Of a stretch of DNA of 64,000 bases, positions 11,901 through 20,277 are shown piece after piece (positions within the stretch are counted from its first letter, which is position 1; every line of letters begins with the position of its first letter). This DNA is from Monodelphis domestica (lineage: Eukaryota; Chordata; Mammalia; Didelphimorphia; Didelphidae): assembly GCF_027887165.1 (NCBI RefSeq), contig NC_077232.1:9914559-9978558 (forward strand). Reading direction: 5' to 3'. Both the position numbers and the translations under genes were made by a program. The notes under the pieces were generated by a model. The model worked only from the letters and a program-made list of their open reading frames with translations. It did no database searches and was not told where the DNA came from.

Positions 11901-14900
11901 GGTGTGTTTGTGGGCTGCCCTGGGACAGAGAGGAGGACAAGGCCTCAGACCAAGGATCATGGACTGACACATGTGCCCTCAGGCCCTCGGGCTTGTTGCT
12001 CCCTCTTGGAATAGTCTGAGCAGCCCCTGACAGCCTGGTCGAGGTGTCCCTCTCTTCCTCCAGCCAGGTGCCAGGCCTCTCCTTGAAGAGGCTCAAATGG
12101 GCCCTTCGGCCTTGGCTGCAGGATCCCCCCTGCCTCCCTCTCCCCCCTGCCTCCACTGCCATTCCCCCCACTCCCCACCCCTCCAACCCCAGTCCTGGTG
12201 GCCTCGTCTCCAGGGCTGAGCTCCAGCCTTGTTGGTCTTTGCGGGTAGGTGAAGGAGCAGCAACATGAGGAGATCCAGAATGTCCGCAATCACATCCGCT
12301 CATGCTTTAGCAGGGTCACCTGCTTCCTCCTCCCACACCCCGGCCTCCTGGTGGCCACCAACCCGGCCTTCGATGGGAAGTTGAAAGGTTTGTTACACAC
12401 CTGTGCATATGGGTGCCCTCTGCAGGCACCCTGGACCCCGGCGGTGGTGCACATGCACACATGCACACACACGTCCCCCCATTTGGTCCTGTCAGTTGCA
12501 TACACATACACACGTACACCACACTGCCTGTAAACACACAGTGCACATGTGTACATGTACACCCATACACTCCTATACATGCATGTACATGCATGTAGAG
12601 GCAGATGGATCCTGTCCCTTGTCCACAAACATGCACATACACACCCCTGGAGGCAGAAGGATCCCATCGATTGCACATGCACACATAGACCTTCCAGCCC
12701 CTTGAAAGTGCCTTTTCCTGATTGACTGAAGGCGGCTTCCTGGCAGGCTCAGGGTGGGCTCCTCCTGATCTTGGGTGGTCTCAGGGGACGGACCCTGTTT
12801 ATTTTTTTGAGTTCATAATTGGGAGCAGCAGGGGGTGAGGGTGGGGAGCTCCAGGGACAGAGTCAGGCCTGGAGGCAGAGGTCATGGGTTCCAGGCTGAC
12901 CTCAGGCCCTTCCCAGCTGGGTGACCCTGGGCAGGTCCCTTACCCCCACAGCCCAGCCTTGAAGCTTAGAAATGCAGGTTCAGGATTGAAGGAGGCGCCA
13001 GGCTTTTGTCAGGGCAGCACAGAGCTTAGCTTCCTCCCCTCTCGAGTCACAGCTGCCCTGGTGTAGAGCCTGTCTTCCTGTCTGCTTGCCCTGTGGCTTG
13101 GCATGGAGGTGGGGGCCTGAACCTTGCCATTTGCCAGCTGTGCCTGGGGAAGTCAGTGGCCTCCCTGGGTGGAGATGGCCCACCTGACTCTTCCTGCCTG
13201 GAAAGCAGGGCCCTGGGGGAGGCCCACATGGGGGAAATTGAGGAGACCCGGGAGGGAGCAGAAGGTGCCCTGCAGCTCCTGTCCATCTGACTGCCCCCTG
13301 GGAGCCAGGTGGCTGGACACTGGCTATTGGTTATTGTAACCTTAGGCTGGTCATCTCACCCCTGGCTGCCTTAGTTTCCTCAGCTATAAAATGGGGACTG
13401 AACCAGCACCTACCTCGGAGGCTTATTGTGACAGTCGAATGAGCTAGTATGTGTACAGGGCTTGGCATGGGGCCTGGCACAGTATAGGTGCTTAGGAAGT
13501 AGGTGCTTGCTCTCTCTCTCCTTCCCTCCCTCTCTCCTTCTTCTCCCTCCCTCCTTCCGTTGTTCCTTCTTTCTATCCTTCCTTTGTTCCTTCCTTCCAT
13601 CCTTCCTTCCCTCTTCCCCATGGAAAAGCAGTTTGGAAACACCCCAGGCTCAGGGAGTGGGCCTGGATCACTGATTTCATTGGTGCAGGGAATGTCCCTT
13701 GGAGGAGACTCCCTCCCCCAATGTGGGTCAGCACCCCTCTGCCGGCCGGTCAGCCCTGCTGTGGCAGCAGGGTGCCAGCAGTTAGAATGAGACTTTGGAA
13801 TTCTCTAGGCCTGGATCTTGCTTCTTCAGAGACCTTGGGGTTGGGGGGGCTTGGACCCCCAGTGCAGAGCCTTGGACTTGTGCCGTGCCCTTTGGGCTCT
13901 CCTGTGGGTGCTGGTTGACATGTGATGAATGTGGCACAAATTGCCCCAGCTTGGGTCAGAAGATTCTTAGGTCCCGTACCTGAGGGGGCAGGGGGAGGCG
14001 AACAGAGTCCGGCCAGAGCGGGGCTGGGGTCTTGCCGCCTCTGTCTAGTGCTCCGGGTTGGGGCTTGAGGTCGGCCTGTTACTTAGTCTGGCCTTCTCTC
14101 TGGTCCCCCGGTTAGACATCGCTCCTGAATTCAAAGAGCAGTTACAGGAGCTGATTCCGTTTGTGCTGGATGAGAATAACTTGATGGAAAAGGAGATTAA
14201 TGGTTCCAAAATCACCTGCCGTGGCCTGCTAGAGTACTTTAAGGTAAATGCGGCTTCCCCCTAGGGGGCCCTCTGCCTGCCTTCAGAAGGGTGTCCTAGA
14301 TGGGTCTCAGAGCCACGAGTAGCCATCAGGGGGCAGCACTGACCCGAGAGACGAGCTGGGAGGAGATGCCGTTAGCAGGGGCTTCCCCTTTCTCCCATCC
14401 CAGAGCCGGCCAGTGGCTGCCCCCCCAGGCACGAGGGGTGCAGGAGGGGCTTGGGCTGGGGTCCACACTGTTAACTCCCGATGGTCCCTGAGTCATGACC
14501 GGTGTGTGCCGAGCCCAGGCTCTGCCGCAGCTTCCTCGAGCAATGCCCTGATGGTGCCCGCTTTGTGTCCCAGCTCGAGGGCTGGCACGATCTCTTCAAT
14601 CTTTGTGTCCCCAGGCCTACATTAAGATTTACCAAGGAGAAGACCTGCCTCACCCCAAATCCATGCTGCAGGTAAGCCATCCCTTCCGGGCCCTCCTGAG
14701 AGGTGGGCTCCCGGAGAGACGGGCAGGAGGGAGACCATTTGGAGGCCCATCTCACAGGACTGTGGGCGCCCGAGATCCTCCAGCCGCCTCTGTTGTATGT
14801 GATGTTGGCATCAGGCAGAATGGCAGCTCCCCCGGGATCACAGGGCTGGAAGTTGGCTAGGGAAAGCCAGTGCTCGTGTGGGCAGCCCGTTCTTTGGGGA

Positions 14901-17900
14901 GCTCCCGCTGCCCGTGCAGGCACGGAAGCTTTCCTCATCTTTCTTCCTCGTTCTGCCCTTCCGACCAAGGAGGACAGACCTGGCCTTTCTCGTACCAGGC
15001 TCGCTTCAGGTACGGAGCACGTCTCCGCGGTTTTCCCTTTGCCACACTGACGGTCTCTCGATCTCCCTCCGCCGCCGGTCTGGAACCCTGGTCGTTCTGG
15101 CCCACTGGTGGCCGTATTAGCTGTGGCTACCCCATGAGGCACCATCCTCAGAAGGGAGCTGACCAGTGAGTGAGGTGGACTGTAGAGGGGCCACTCGTCT
15201 TGCTAGGGCTCTGTGATGTCACTGACCATGCAGATGCAGCCCTCTGTGCCCGTGCATTCTGTGTCGGGCTCTGCTGGCATTTCTCAGGGGTTTGCAGTGT
15301 GCCCGCCTCAAGGGCTTGCCTGCTAATGGAGAACCTGGCACACAACAAGCAGGGGAGGGAGGAGTGGGTCCAGTCAGTGCAGGGCCGAGGTAGAGACAGC
15401 CTGCAGAGGGAGGAGACCGGCTGGCCTCGTGCCCTCTGCGGCCGTGTCAGGACAGCAGTGGGTCACAGGGGTGGTCTGTGCGTGGTCCATCCTTCCCCCT
15501 GCGGTCAGCCCATCTGCTGGCACCCTCTGAGGTTCTTGGGTGCTTGGGTCCGCCTCAGCAGCCCTGGGACATCAGCAGGAAAGAGTTGGGCCTGCCAGAC
15601 CTGGCCATCAGGTTTATCCCAGCTGGGTCATTGGGCCAAGCACTTATGGTGGGGGGCTTCACAGCTTCTGCAGGGACCCTCCCCGGGAAGCCTTTCCTGA
15701 GAGCGCTGATCCGAGGATTGCAGGGCTCTGGCCGCAGTTTATTTTTTTCGCTTGCCTGTAGAAACAATTTTGACCATTGATGTTTGACCGTTTGCGATTC
15801 TGATTCTCTTCCCACCCTTCAGGGCGTCTGGCCAGCCGGACCAGATGCCCTTAGAAGCCGCAGACGCCAGGAGGCTTGGCTTCTCATGTGATTGGGAAGA
15901 TGAGCCTTCTGCGGACTGCCAGTGGGTCAGCAGGCTGTTGGCCCTGCACACCTCCTCAGAGGTGCCCTGCTGGGGGCCATAGGGCCAATTCTCTAAACAG
16001 GGCTCCTTTGACAGATTCAGGAACGCTCTGCCTCATGCCTCGGGGGTTCCTGGCTCTCTCTCCATCACCTTTTAGAGGCTTCTCTCTGCCTTTGGCTTCT
16101 TCTCTTCTGGGTCCTGGAAGAAATGATCCCTTTAACTCCCGTCACCCCTCAGCCCCCAGGTTGGCTGTAGCTGGTTTAACTCTGCTTCCTCCTGTCTTTG
16201 GCCAGTTGGGGCTTCACACTGGGGCCTCATCATCATCAGGCCCCTCCAGTCTCCTGAGGAGGTCTCTTCAGCCTTACTTTCTCCTGTCTGAAGACCATTT
16301 CCTTCAGCCCCTTCCTCCTGTTCCCTCCCTACTCCCCGACTCTTGCCATGTTCAGGCCATGTTCAGGCCTGGCCATTTCCTTTTAGACGCTGCCTCTTAC
16401 TCGGGTGCTTGTCTTCTCCCAACTTCAGGCCTTTGGCAGACTGTGCCGGCTCTCCTTTTCTCAAGCCATCGATAGCCGGGCCACGCAGGGTAGGGATGGG
16501 CACAAAGCGGGCACTCACCCAGCACTGGTGGTCCCTGGCCTTCTCTGAGTCTGCAGAACTATCCTTGCACCCGCCGTGCCCGTCAAAGGCAGGAAGGGTG
16601 CGAGCCTACTTCACATGGCCCGCGCCCTTCTTCATCGCCTAGCAGTCCTTTGGAAAGGGAGGGAGGTGGCGAGGGCAGCTCACAAGCCGTGCCAGCTCTT
16701 CTGGTCATCACGGCTGCCTTTTCCAGCCCTGCCTCCCCCTCAGGGCCGCTCCCCCATCTAGGACCCCTCCAACTTCTCTTATTGGTGCTGCGCTCTGTTT
16801 CAGTTGTTCATTGTCTTTTTGTTCCGGATTTTCCTAGTCTGCGAGGTACATTCCCTCCCTCCCAAAATGCACATTGGAGAACACGTTCGCCCGTACCCAG
16901 GAACAGTATTCCTTACCTTCCGTCTTGGAGTCTGGCTGCCAAGACAGAAGAAGAGAGGGGTTAAGTGACTTGCCCAGGGTCACAAGCGGCAACGTGTCTG
17001 AGGCCAGGTTTGGACCCGGGACCTCCCGGCTTTATCCACTGGACCACCTGGCTCTGAAAGTCCTGTTTTTCATTAGCAGTCCACTTACATATTACCTGTC
17101 TCCTGTCTTTGGGGCTTTTATTTAACCTGCAAGCCTGAATTTGTTCAGAGGACCCAGAGCCCCTCATTGCCTCCGGGGCTGCCGAGCCCATTCCTCCTGG
17201 CTGCTTAGAGCTGAAGTCGAGGATGCTGTGGCCTTGGTTTGGGGAGGATCTTTATGAAAAGGCTTCAGAGGGCGCGTGTTGTTCCCTAAAACAACATGTG
17301 GGCCTTCCCCACTCACTGTAGATTGAGAAAATGGAAAGTGCAGCCTTTGCTTCACTTGGGGGCCTGCTAAGCTGGGTATCAGTTCTAAGAAGAGTGGCAA
17401 GAGCTGGGCAGTGGGCGTGAAGTGACTTGTCTAGGGCCACCCAGCCAGGAAGGATCTGGGGTCTGATTGGAACCCAGGCCCAGCTCTATCCATGGAGCCC
17501 CTCAGCTGCCCCCTAAACTGCCTGTCTTGATATAAATCTGAGTTGCTGTTAGGGGCAACAGCTGGCCATTGATGTTTATCCAAGAGGAAGAGAACTGGCT
17601 GCCAGGTGAGCAGAACCAGAAGGAAGCTGGGGTGAACCTTGGCCTGCAGCTAGCTGATGCTTGTAGGGTGGGTGGCCCTGGGCAAGTCACCTATACCCCC
17701 CCGCCCAGCCCCGAGTGCTCTTCTGCCTGGTTTAGGATGTGGCCCACGGGGGTTTGTTGGGCTTGTGTGTATTCTGTGGAGGGGAGAAGGAAAGCTCGGC
17801 TGATTGCGGCCCTCCGTGGAGGAGGGGAGCTTCTGGGGGCCCCGGGGACTAGGCAGCTTCTCTGTGCTTGCTTTCAAGGCCACGGCGGAAGCCAACAATC

Positions 17901-20171
17901 TCGCGGCTGCGGCATCTGCCAAGGACATGTATTATAACAACATGCAGAAGGTAGGCGCTCCTCTTCTGCTGGGGCGGCGCGGGGGAGGGGCCCATCACTG
18001 GCCTCAGGACCTGCTGGTTCCCTCTTGATTGGCGTGGGGGAGGGGAAGGGGGAATGTGTGCCCTGATTGGCCCCGGGGGAGGGGAGGCTGACTGATTGGC
18101 ACGGGGTCTCCCTAGTTGATTGGCCGTGGGGGGCAGAGCCTGATTGATTAGCGTGAGGTCTCCAGATTGATCGGTGTGGGGTCCCTAGATTGATCGGTGT
18201 GGGGGTCTCCAGATTGATTGGCACAGGATACCCTTGATTGATCGGTGTGGGGTCTCCAGATTGATCAGCGTGGGGTCCCCAGATTGATCCGTGTGGGGGT
18301 CTCCAGATTGATCAGTGTGGGGTCCCTAGATTGATCGGTGTGGGGGTCTCTAGATTGATCAGTGTGGGGTCCCTAGATTGATCGGTGTGGGGGTCTCCAG
18401 ATTGATCAGTGTGGGGTCCCTAGATTGATCGGTGTGGGGGTCTCCAGATTGATCAGCGTGGGGTCCCCAGATTGATCGGTGTGGGGGTCTCCAGATTGAT
18501 TGGTACAGGGTACCCTTGATTGATCGGTGTGGGGTCTCCAGATTGATCAGTGTGGGGTCCCTAGATTGATCGGTGTGGGGGTCTCCAGATTGATCAGCGT
18601 GGGGTCCCCAGATTGATCAGTGTGGGGGTCTCCAGATTGATCAGCGTGGGGTCCCCAGATTGATCAGTGTGGGGGTCTCCAGATTGATCAGCGTGGGGTC
18701 CCCAGATTGATCGGTGTGGGGGTCTCCAGATTGATTGGCACAGGGTACCCTTGATTGATCGGTGTGGGGTCTCCAGATTGATCAACGTGGGGTCCCCAGA
18801 TTGATCGGTGTGGGGGTCTCCAGATTGATCAGCGTGGGGTCCCCAGATTGATCGGTGTGGGGGTCTCCAGATTGATTGGTACAGGATACCCTTGATTGAT
18901 CGGTGTGGGGTCTCCAGATTGATCAGCGTGGGGTCCCCAGATTGATTGTCATAGGGTCCCCAGATTGATCAGTGTGGGGTCCCCTGATTGATTGGCACAG
19001 CATGGGGTCCCCAATTTGATCAGTGTGGGGTCCCCCGATTGATCCGTACGGGGTCCCCAGATTGATGGGCGTGGGTTGGCCTCTTCTCACAGGTCTGTGG
19101 AGGGGAGCAGCCATACCTGGCGGCCGAGAGCCTGCAAGAGAGGCACGACGAGTTCAAGAAGCAGGCCCTGGAGCATTTCCAGAAGAGCAAGAAGATGGGG
19201 GGCAAGGACTTCAGCCGGCGCTACCAGAACGAGCTGGAGAGGGAGATCCAGTCGCTGTACGTGCACTTCGTCAAGCACAACAGCAGCAAGAACGTCTTCA
19301 GCTCCTTCCGCACCCCGGCCGTGCTGTTCAGCTTCATCGTGCTGCTCTACGTGGGCTCGGGCTTCACTGGCTTCCTGGGCCTTGTCAGCATCACCCAGCT
19401 CTGCAACTGCCTGCTGGGCTTCCTGCTCCTGGCCCTGGTGGCTTGGGGCTACGTGCGCTACTCGGGCCAGTACAGTGCGCTGGGGGGCGCCATCGATTCC
19501 AGCGCTGCCTTCGTCCTCCAGCAGGTGAGTGCCCCAGGCCGGGAGCCCGCTGGAGGCCCTGCTCCCTGGAGCCGTGCTTCAGAGGCCCCGATGGCACGGG
19601 CGCCATCGGAGGAGCTGCTCCTAGCTTGGCTGCGTGCCCGAGAGCCGGGCGTCCTTAGAGGGGTCCCCGAACCAAGGAGGGCATTGTCTCAGCCTGGCCC
19701 CCATAGCTTGGCCGGGCCCAGTGTGGCTCGGGGAGGCTGTCCTGCTGGGGGTGACTCTGGGCTTTGTGGGGATCCCTTGCTTCTCTCCAGCCCTCTCTTC
19801 CTGCTGGCCAGGAGACTGTACAAAGGTGTTAGGGCGGCCCTGATGCTCCCGGCCCGGCAGGAGGCTGCAGCCGTGGTGGTTAATGTTGGGGGGCTTCCCT
19901 GGCCTCAAGGTTCAGCGTTGGGGTGGGCGTGGGCCGGACGTGCTCCATCCCCGGTGAAGTAGAGGCCTCCCTCGGGGGGCAGCTCCCTCCTGGGCCGGCC
20001 CGGTCATCGGGTGTGCCCCCGGCGCTCTCCTCGCTGCCGTCCCAGCCTTGTGAATCCGTGTTGTTGCCTGGACTTTTGCAGGCTACCTCTTGCATGGCGG
20101 ATTCCTCAGCTGACGGCGAGAACGAGGAGGAGGTGCGCTCAAGACCGTCCGAGGACAAGAAGAGCCAGTAG
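720..20171 (+). CDS. ATL3: Atlastin-3, C-terminal 372 residues, nine exons
   Basis: Atlastin-3 is a dynamin-like GTPase of the ER membrane; it drives homotypic fusion at tubule junctions and acts as a tubular ER-phagy receptor. The coding join is 720-770, 11210-11266, 11759-11851, 12249-12387, 14116-14243, 14615-14671, 17879-17950, 19093-19524 and 20082-20171. All junctions are GT-AG and phases agree, giving 1119 nt. The product spans the end of the GTPase domain with the RD guanine-binding motif (G4), the three-helix-bundle middle domain, the paired transmembrane hairpin and a short cytoplasmic tail. It matches atlastin-3 over its whole length. About 169 N-terminal residues, including the P-loop and switch motifs, would be encoded left of the window, judging by the 541-residue human protein. 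No stop or frameshift is present, so the gene looks functional. Exon numbers 5-13 are inferred from the human 13-exon gene. Confidence 0.97.
1289..1484 (-). mobile_element. tRNA-derived SINE (Mar1/WALLSI type)
   Basis: The copy starts with a T-rich tail and the CCTT...CCAAGGCAGAAGAGTGGT block. It continues through GTGACTTGCCCAGGGTCAC, the complement of the promoter-B region, and ends in the tRNA-like head. It is diverged and lies in the ATL3 intron. Confidence 0.85.
2665..2790 (-). mobile_element. Ancient L2/MIR-like repeat tail
   Basis: The motif series AATATTTATTGAATGCTCACC, GGCACTGGGGA and a GGAGTTTCTATTCTGTC end resembles old CORE-SINE or L2/L3 tails. Similar pieces lie at 35035-35170 and 44769-44880. 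The family assignment is approximate. Confidence 0.5.
2856..2905. repeat. 25-bp tandem duplication at the ERV edge
   Basis: Positions 2856-2880 and 2881-2905 are direct copies differing at one base (GATAAGATAG versus GATAGGATAG). The integrase stop lies at the junction between them. Confidence 0.9.
2878..6400 (-). pseudogene. Endogenous retroviral pro-pol, frame-broken
   Basis: The order is normal. Protease with DTGAS lies near 6310, and reverse transcriptase with YVDD lies near 5380. RNase H, with TDGS and YTDSR, covers about 4050-4500. The integrase, with a zinc-binding segment, an acidic core (SDRGSHF) and a C-terminal domain, covers 2878-3991. Frame changes occur near 5255, 4785, 3991 and 3353, and there is an internal stop near 5178. 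The reading frame opens about 90 nt after the gag stop, in a different frame. The pieces cannot make a full polymerase. Confidence 0.9.
6486..8228 (-). CDS. Endogenous retroviral Gag, intact 580-codon frame
   Basis: The frame runs from ATG at 8228 to TGA at 6486-6488 without a break. The N-terminus has no Met-Gly myristoylation start. Instead, residues about 22-42 form a hydrophobic, membrane-spanning-like segment. Three exact heptads follow at about 48-68 ([21 protein letters not shown]), predicting a coiled coil. The middle contains capsid-like sequence with an [11 protein letters not shown] motif resembling gammaretroviral capsids. One CCHC zinc knuckle (CX2CX4HX4C) lies at 452-465. Asn/Arg/Tyr-rich low-complexity sequence covers about 475-535. 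A host role is not shown; it is an open viral relic that may be transcribed from its own LTR. Confidence 0.85.
   Translation of the reverse strand: MSTTFFDNYMAAEELGALRNAGYLQIFILIGTVIFVLLNTIFRDAKIKNIEDKIENIEDKIEKIEDKMQAQLEDIKCFLQDQWANTHSTRNRPVSEPLNEEISFPEIEMENTFPIAQLTDCFSRVVQILSEFNPQNPSPAIPVSHVPSPTENQIPMQGRSCPPRETCPCQTDPQVQNSTRGLFPLREVPEIGWNGDVVTLRHRIPFTPQEINEFTRNIPTYEQDPFLVTKKMGDIFFQYNPSYKDVENLLQAFLSEREKNKIIAHVNKTRGRNAAHWPSQDPEWDYNNPEDYLQLYRCREAILMSMKECADSTDKWMELEKIKQKEEESPSRFMDRIIEFGDRYLDWDLTKESSLRQVRRIFVNNSCKAIKNYFRTQYPRWSDMDLEELRKTAIYVLKGNKEKEEENNDDMEEMKKKMRYLIDRMTKLESGHDNEPTTIAPLQKSNYQSITCHFCEKKGHKMMECRTFLKMIGRNTQFNNSFRNNNYRNDDNGYRNQNSRNYNNDYGNNYNEYRNKNFRNQNYRNRNWENNDNVPIKENYNDNEQQQYMRNGARPKNTRGTNDPQRGALQGGAQGISQTQ
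8402..8513 (-). mobile_element. Partial Mar1-type SINE in the ERV leader
   Basis: GTCACACAGCTGGAAAG, GATTTGAACCCAG and CCGCTGAGCTACCCAGCTGTCC identify the head half of the tRNA-derived SINE. It lies between LTR and gag, so it inserted into the provirus or was carried by it. The tail half is not recognisable. Confidence 0.75.
8720..8740 (-). promoter_or_regulatory. Presumed primer-binding site region
   Basis: Directly inside the LTR the minus strand reads TTG, then TGGCTGACCACACAGGAG. A TGG three bases from the LTR is the normal position. It resembles a mutated complement of a tRNA-Arg 3' end, but with indels, so the primer is uncertain. Confidence 0.35.
8741..9723 (-). repeat. 5' LTR of the ERV (983 bp)
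   Basis: The ends are TGTAA and TTACA, an inverted 5-bp pair starting TG and ending CA. The body is alignable with the solo LTR at 30672-31737; shared blocks include ACATCTACCAATCACTGT, TGTATCAATTCTAAAA and CATGACTCAAAGAA. A (GA)n microsatellite lies inside. The outer flank is CGAG, and its matching copy at the other end is lost. Confidence 0.85.
8892..8964. repeat. (GA)n microsatellite inside the LTR
   Basis: This is about 73 nt of uninterrupted GA. The solo LTR has only a short GA stretch at the same place, so the repeat expanded after the copies diverged. Confidence 0.95.
9728..10147 (+). other. ATL3 intron, nothing recognised
   Basis: This purine-rich intron sequence lies between the LTR and the L1 insertion. 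I see no exon-like splice pair or known repeat. Confidence 0.5.
10164..10972 (-). mobile_element. 5'-truncated L1 with 16-bp TSD
   Basis: The copy begins with the L1 3' end as a T-rich tract, then CCATGGTTACATGATTC, and extends to CTAGGTGGTGTGAGGTA. It is flanked by perfect direct repeats TCTTTGGCCCATTTTA at 10148-10163 and 10973-10988. This is a textbook target-primed insertion. The fragment is L1 3' UTR and distal sequence only. Confidence 0.92.
11210..11266 (+). CDS. ATL3: ATL3 exon (likely 6): GTPase domain
   Basis: The exon has 57 nt and 19 codons, beginning [14 protein letters not shown]. The acceptor is an unremarkable AAG after a T-rich tract and the donor is CAG/gtatag. The TEY tyrosine corresponds to the residue altered in a known human ATL3 sensory neuropathy allele (Tyr192, from memory of the literature). 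Confidence 0.96.
11570..11690 (-). mobile_element. MIR element fragment
   Basis: A CCCCATTTGATGAATGAGG core, then GAGGCACAC and GGGGTCAC, matches the reversed MIR core and tRNA-like part. It lies between two ATL3 exons. Confidence 0.6.
11759..11851 (+). CDS. ATL3: ATL3 exon (likely 7): G4 guanine-binding motif
   Basis: The exon has 93 nt and 31 codons. It carries [12 protein letters not shown], in which RD is the atlastin G4 motif that recognises guanine. The acceptor is CTACAG after a C/T-rich tract and the donor is CAG/gtaact. Both ends are in phase 0. Confidence 0.97.
12249..12387 (+). CDS. ATL3: ATL3 exon (likely 8): end of the GTPase domain
   Basis: This 139-nt exon starts [16 protein letters not shown] and includes the CFLLPHPG motif typical of atlastins. 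It ends one base into a codon, and the aspartate codon is completed by the next exon. The acceptor is GGGTAG and the donor G/gtttgt. Confidence 0.96.
12440..12690. repeat. (CA)-rich degenerate simple repeat
   Basis: CACA and CATGCACA units predominate across about 250 nt of intron, and create spurious open frames on both strands. Confidence 0.8.
12868..12955 (+). mobile_element. tRNA-derived SINE fragment
   Basis: GGTCATGGGTTCCAGGCTGA, CCAGCTGGGTGACCCTGGGC and a TTACCCCCAC end match the central part of the marsupial SINE in forward orientation. Confidence 0.6.
13335..13505 (+). mobile_element. MIR element
   Basis: TTAGTTTCCTCAGCTATAAA, ATGGGG, a CACCTACCTC core and GCCTGGCACAGTATAGGTGC are the classic MIR landmarks in order. 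It lies in the intron before ATL3 exon 14116-14243. Confidence 0.85.
13508..13612. repeat. CT/CCTT-rich polypyrimidine stretch
   Basis: A run of CTCTCTC, CCTTCCCT and TTCCTTCC units, about 100 nt. It follows the MIR directly and may be its expanded tail. Confidence 0.8.
14116..14243 (+). CDS. ATL3: ATL3 exon (likely 9): linker and middle domain start
   Basis: The exon has 128 nt. It opens with two bases completing the split aspartate codon, then runs [17 protein letters not shown] and ends with the GLLEYFK motif. It covers the linker between the GTPase head and the three-helix bundle, the hinge that moves during fusion. Confidence 0.96.
14615..14671 (+). CDS. ATL3: ATL3 exon (likely 10): middle domain
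   Basis: The exon has 57 nt and 19 residues starting [16 protein letters not shown], all of which I recognise as identical to human ATL3. The first proline of LPHP corresponds to a second human neuropathy position (Pro338, literature knowledge). The donor is CAG/gtaagc. Confidence 0.97.
14672..16905 (+). other. ATL3 intron, no feature recognised
   Basis: GC-rich intron sequence. I find no additional atlastin exon here, and the flanking exons join in phase without one. An old MIR-like piece may lie near 17640-17700 further on. Confidence 0.5.
16906..17053 (-). mobile_element. tRNA-derived SINE copy
   Basis: CTTACCTTCCGTCTTGGAGT, GTTAAGTGACTTGCCCAGGG and ACCTCCCGGCTTTATCCACT are the reversed SINE. 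The middle TATTGGCTCC section is altered. Confidence 0.85.
17376..17514 (-). mobile_element. tRNA-derived SINE, diverged
   Basis: AAGAAGAGTGGCAAGAGCTG, GAAGTGACTTGTCTAGGGCC and CTATCCATGGAGCCCCTCAG are the reversed SINE with many substitutions. The tail is missing. Confidence 0.8.
17879..17950 (+). CDS. ATL3: ATL3 exon (likely 11): middle domain helix
   Basis: The exon has 72 nt and 24 residues with the run [13 protein letters not shown]. The acceptor is TTTCAAG and the donor AAG/gtaggc. The donor is followed about 75 nt later by a minisatellite that fills the intron. Confidence 0.96.
18025..19074. repeat. 23/24-bp minisatellite filling ATL3 intron
   Basis: The unit alternates GATTGATCAGCGTGGGGTC plus CCCA and GATTGATCGGTGTGGGG plus GTCTCCA, giving a dimer of 47 bp. 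There are about 44 units. A variant unit containing GATTGATTGG, ACAGG and TACCCTTGATTG starts at about 18213, 18496, 18731 and 18870. Those spacings are close to 6, 5 and 3 dimers. The array fills over 90% of the 1142-nt intron and stops 18 nt before the acceptor. It encodes open frames on the minus strand by chance. Confidence 0.95.
19093..19524 (+). CDS. ATL3: ATL3 exon (likely 12): helical bundle and transmembrane hairpin
   Basis: This 432-nt, 144-codon exon starts [15 protein letters not shown]. It includes KKMGGKDFS, then FRTPAVLF and two hydrophobic segments that form the ER membrane hairpin, and ends AFVLQQ. Third codon positions are almost all G or C, unlike the AT-richer earlier exons. 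Its protein is also the most diverged part relative to human. The acceptor lies only 18 nt after the end of the upstream minisatellite. Confidence 0.96.
19525..20081 (+). other. Last ATL3 intron, GC-rich
   Basis: GC-rich sequence with several CpGs and a canonical GTGAGT donor. I see no repeat or exon in it. Confidence 0.6.
20082..20171 (+). CDS. ATL3: ATL3 terminal exon: cytoplasmic tail
   Basis: The exon encodes 29 residues and a TAG stop at 20169-20171. The tail is acidic (NEEEV) and ends RPSEDKKSQ, close to the human end RPSMDKKAQ. The acceptor is TTTGCAG. Confidence 0.95.
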   Translation, partial: ATSCMADSSADGENEEEVRSRPSEDKKSQ

Positions 20172-20271
20172 AGGCGGAGACGTGGCCCGAGCACAGCAGG
20201 ACCGCCACGCCTCTCCTAAGGCAGCCAGACCCGCCTGCCACCCTGGAAGAAGACTCGAAATTCAGTGCTGT

Positions 20272-20277
20272 AATAAA
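20272..20277 (+). terminator. ATL3: Proximal ATL3 polyadenylation signal
   Basis: This canonical AATAAA lies about 100 nt after the stop codon. It would produce a short-UTR isoform. Confidence 0.5.

Noticed and set aside
12290-12705. Open frames over 100 codons on both strands near the CA repeat
   Set aside because: Low-complexity translation of CA/TG repeats, partly overlapping an ATL3 exon in wrong frames.
15170-16475. Several 100-200-codon frames in the large ATL3 intron
   Set aside because: The neighbouring exons join in phase without them, and the sequences show no conserved motifs or codon pattern.
18025-19074. CRISPR-like regular repeats
   Set aside because: There are no unique spacers; units are contiguous 23/24-mers in a mammalian intron.
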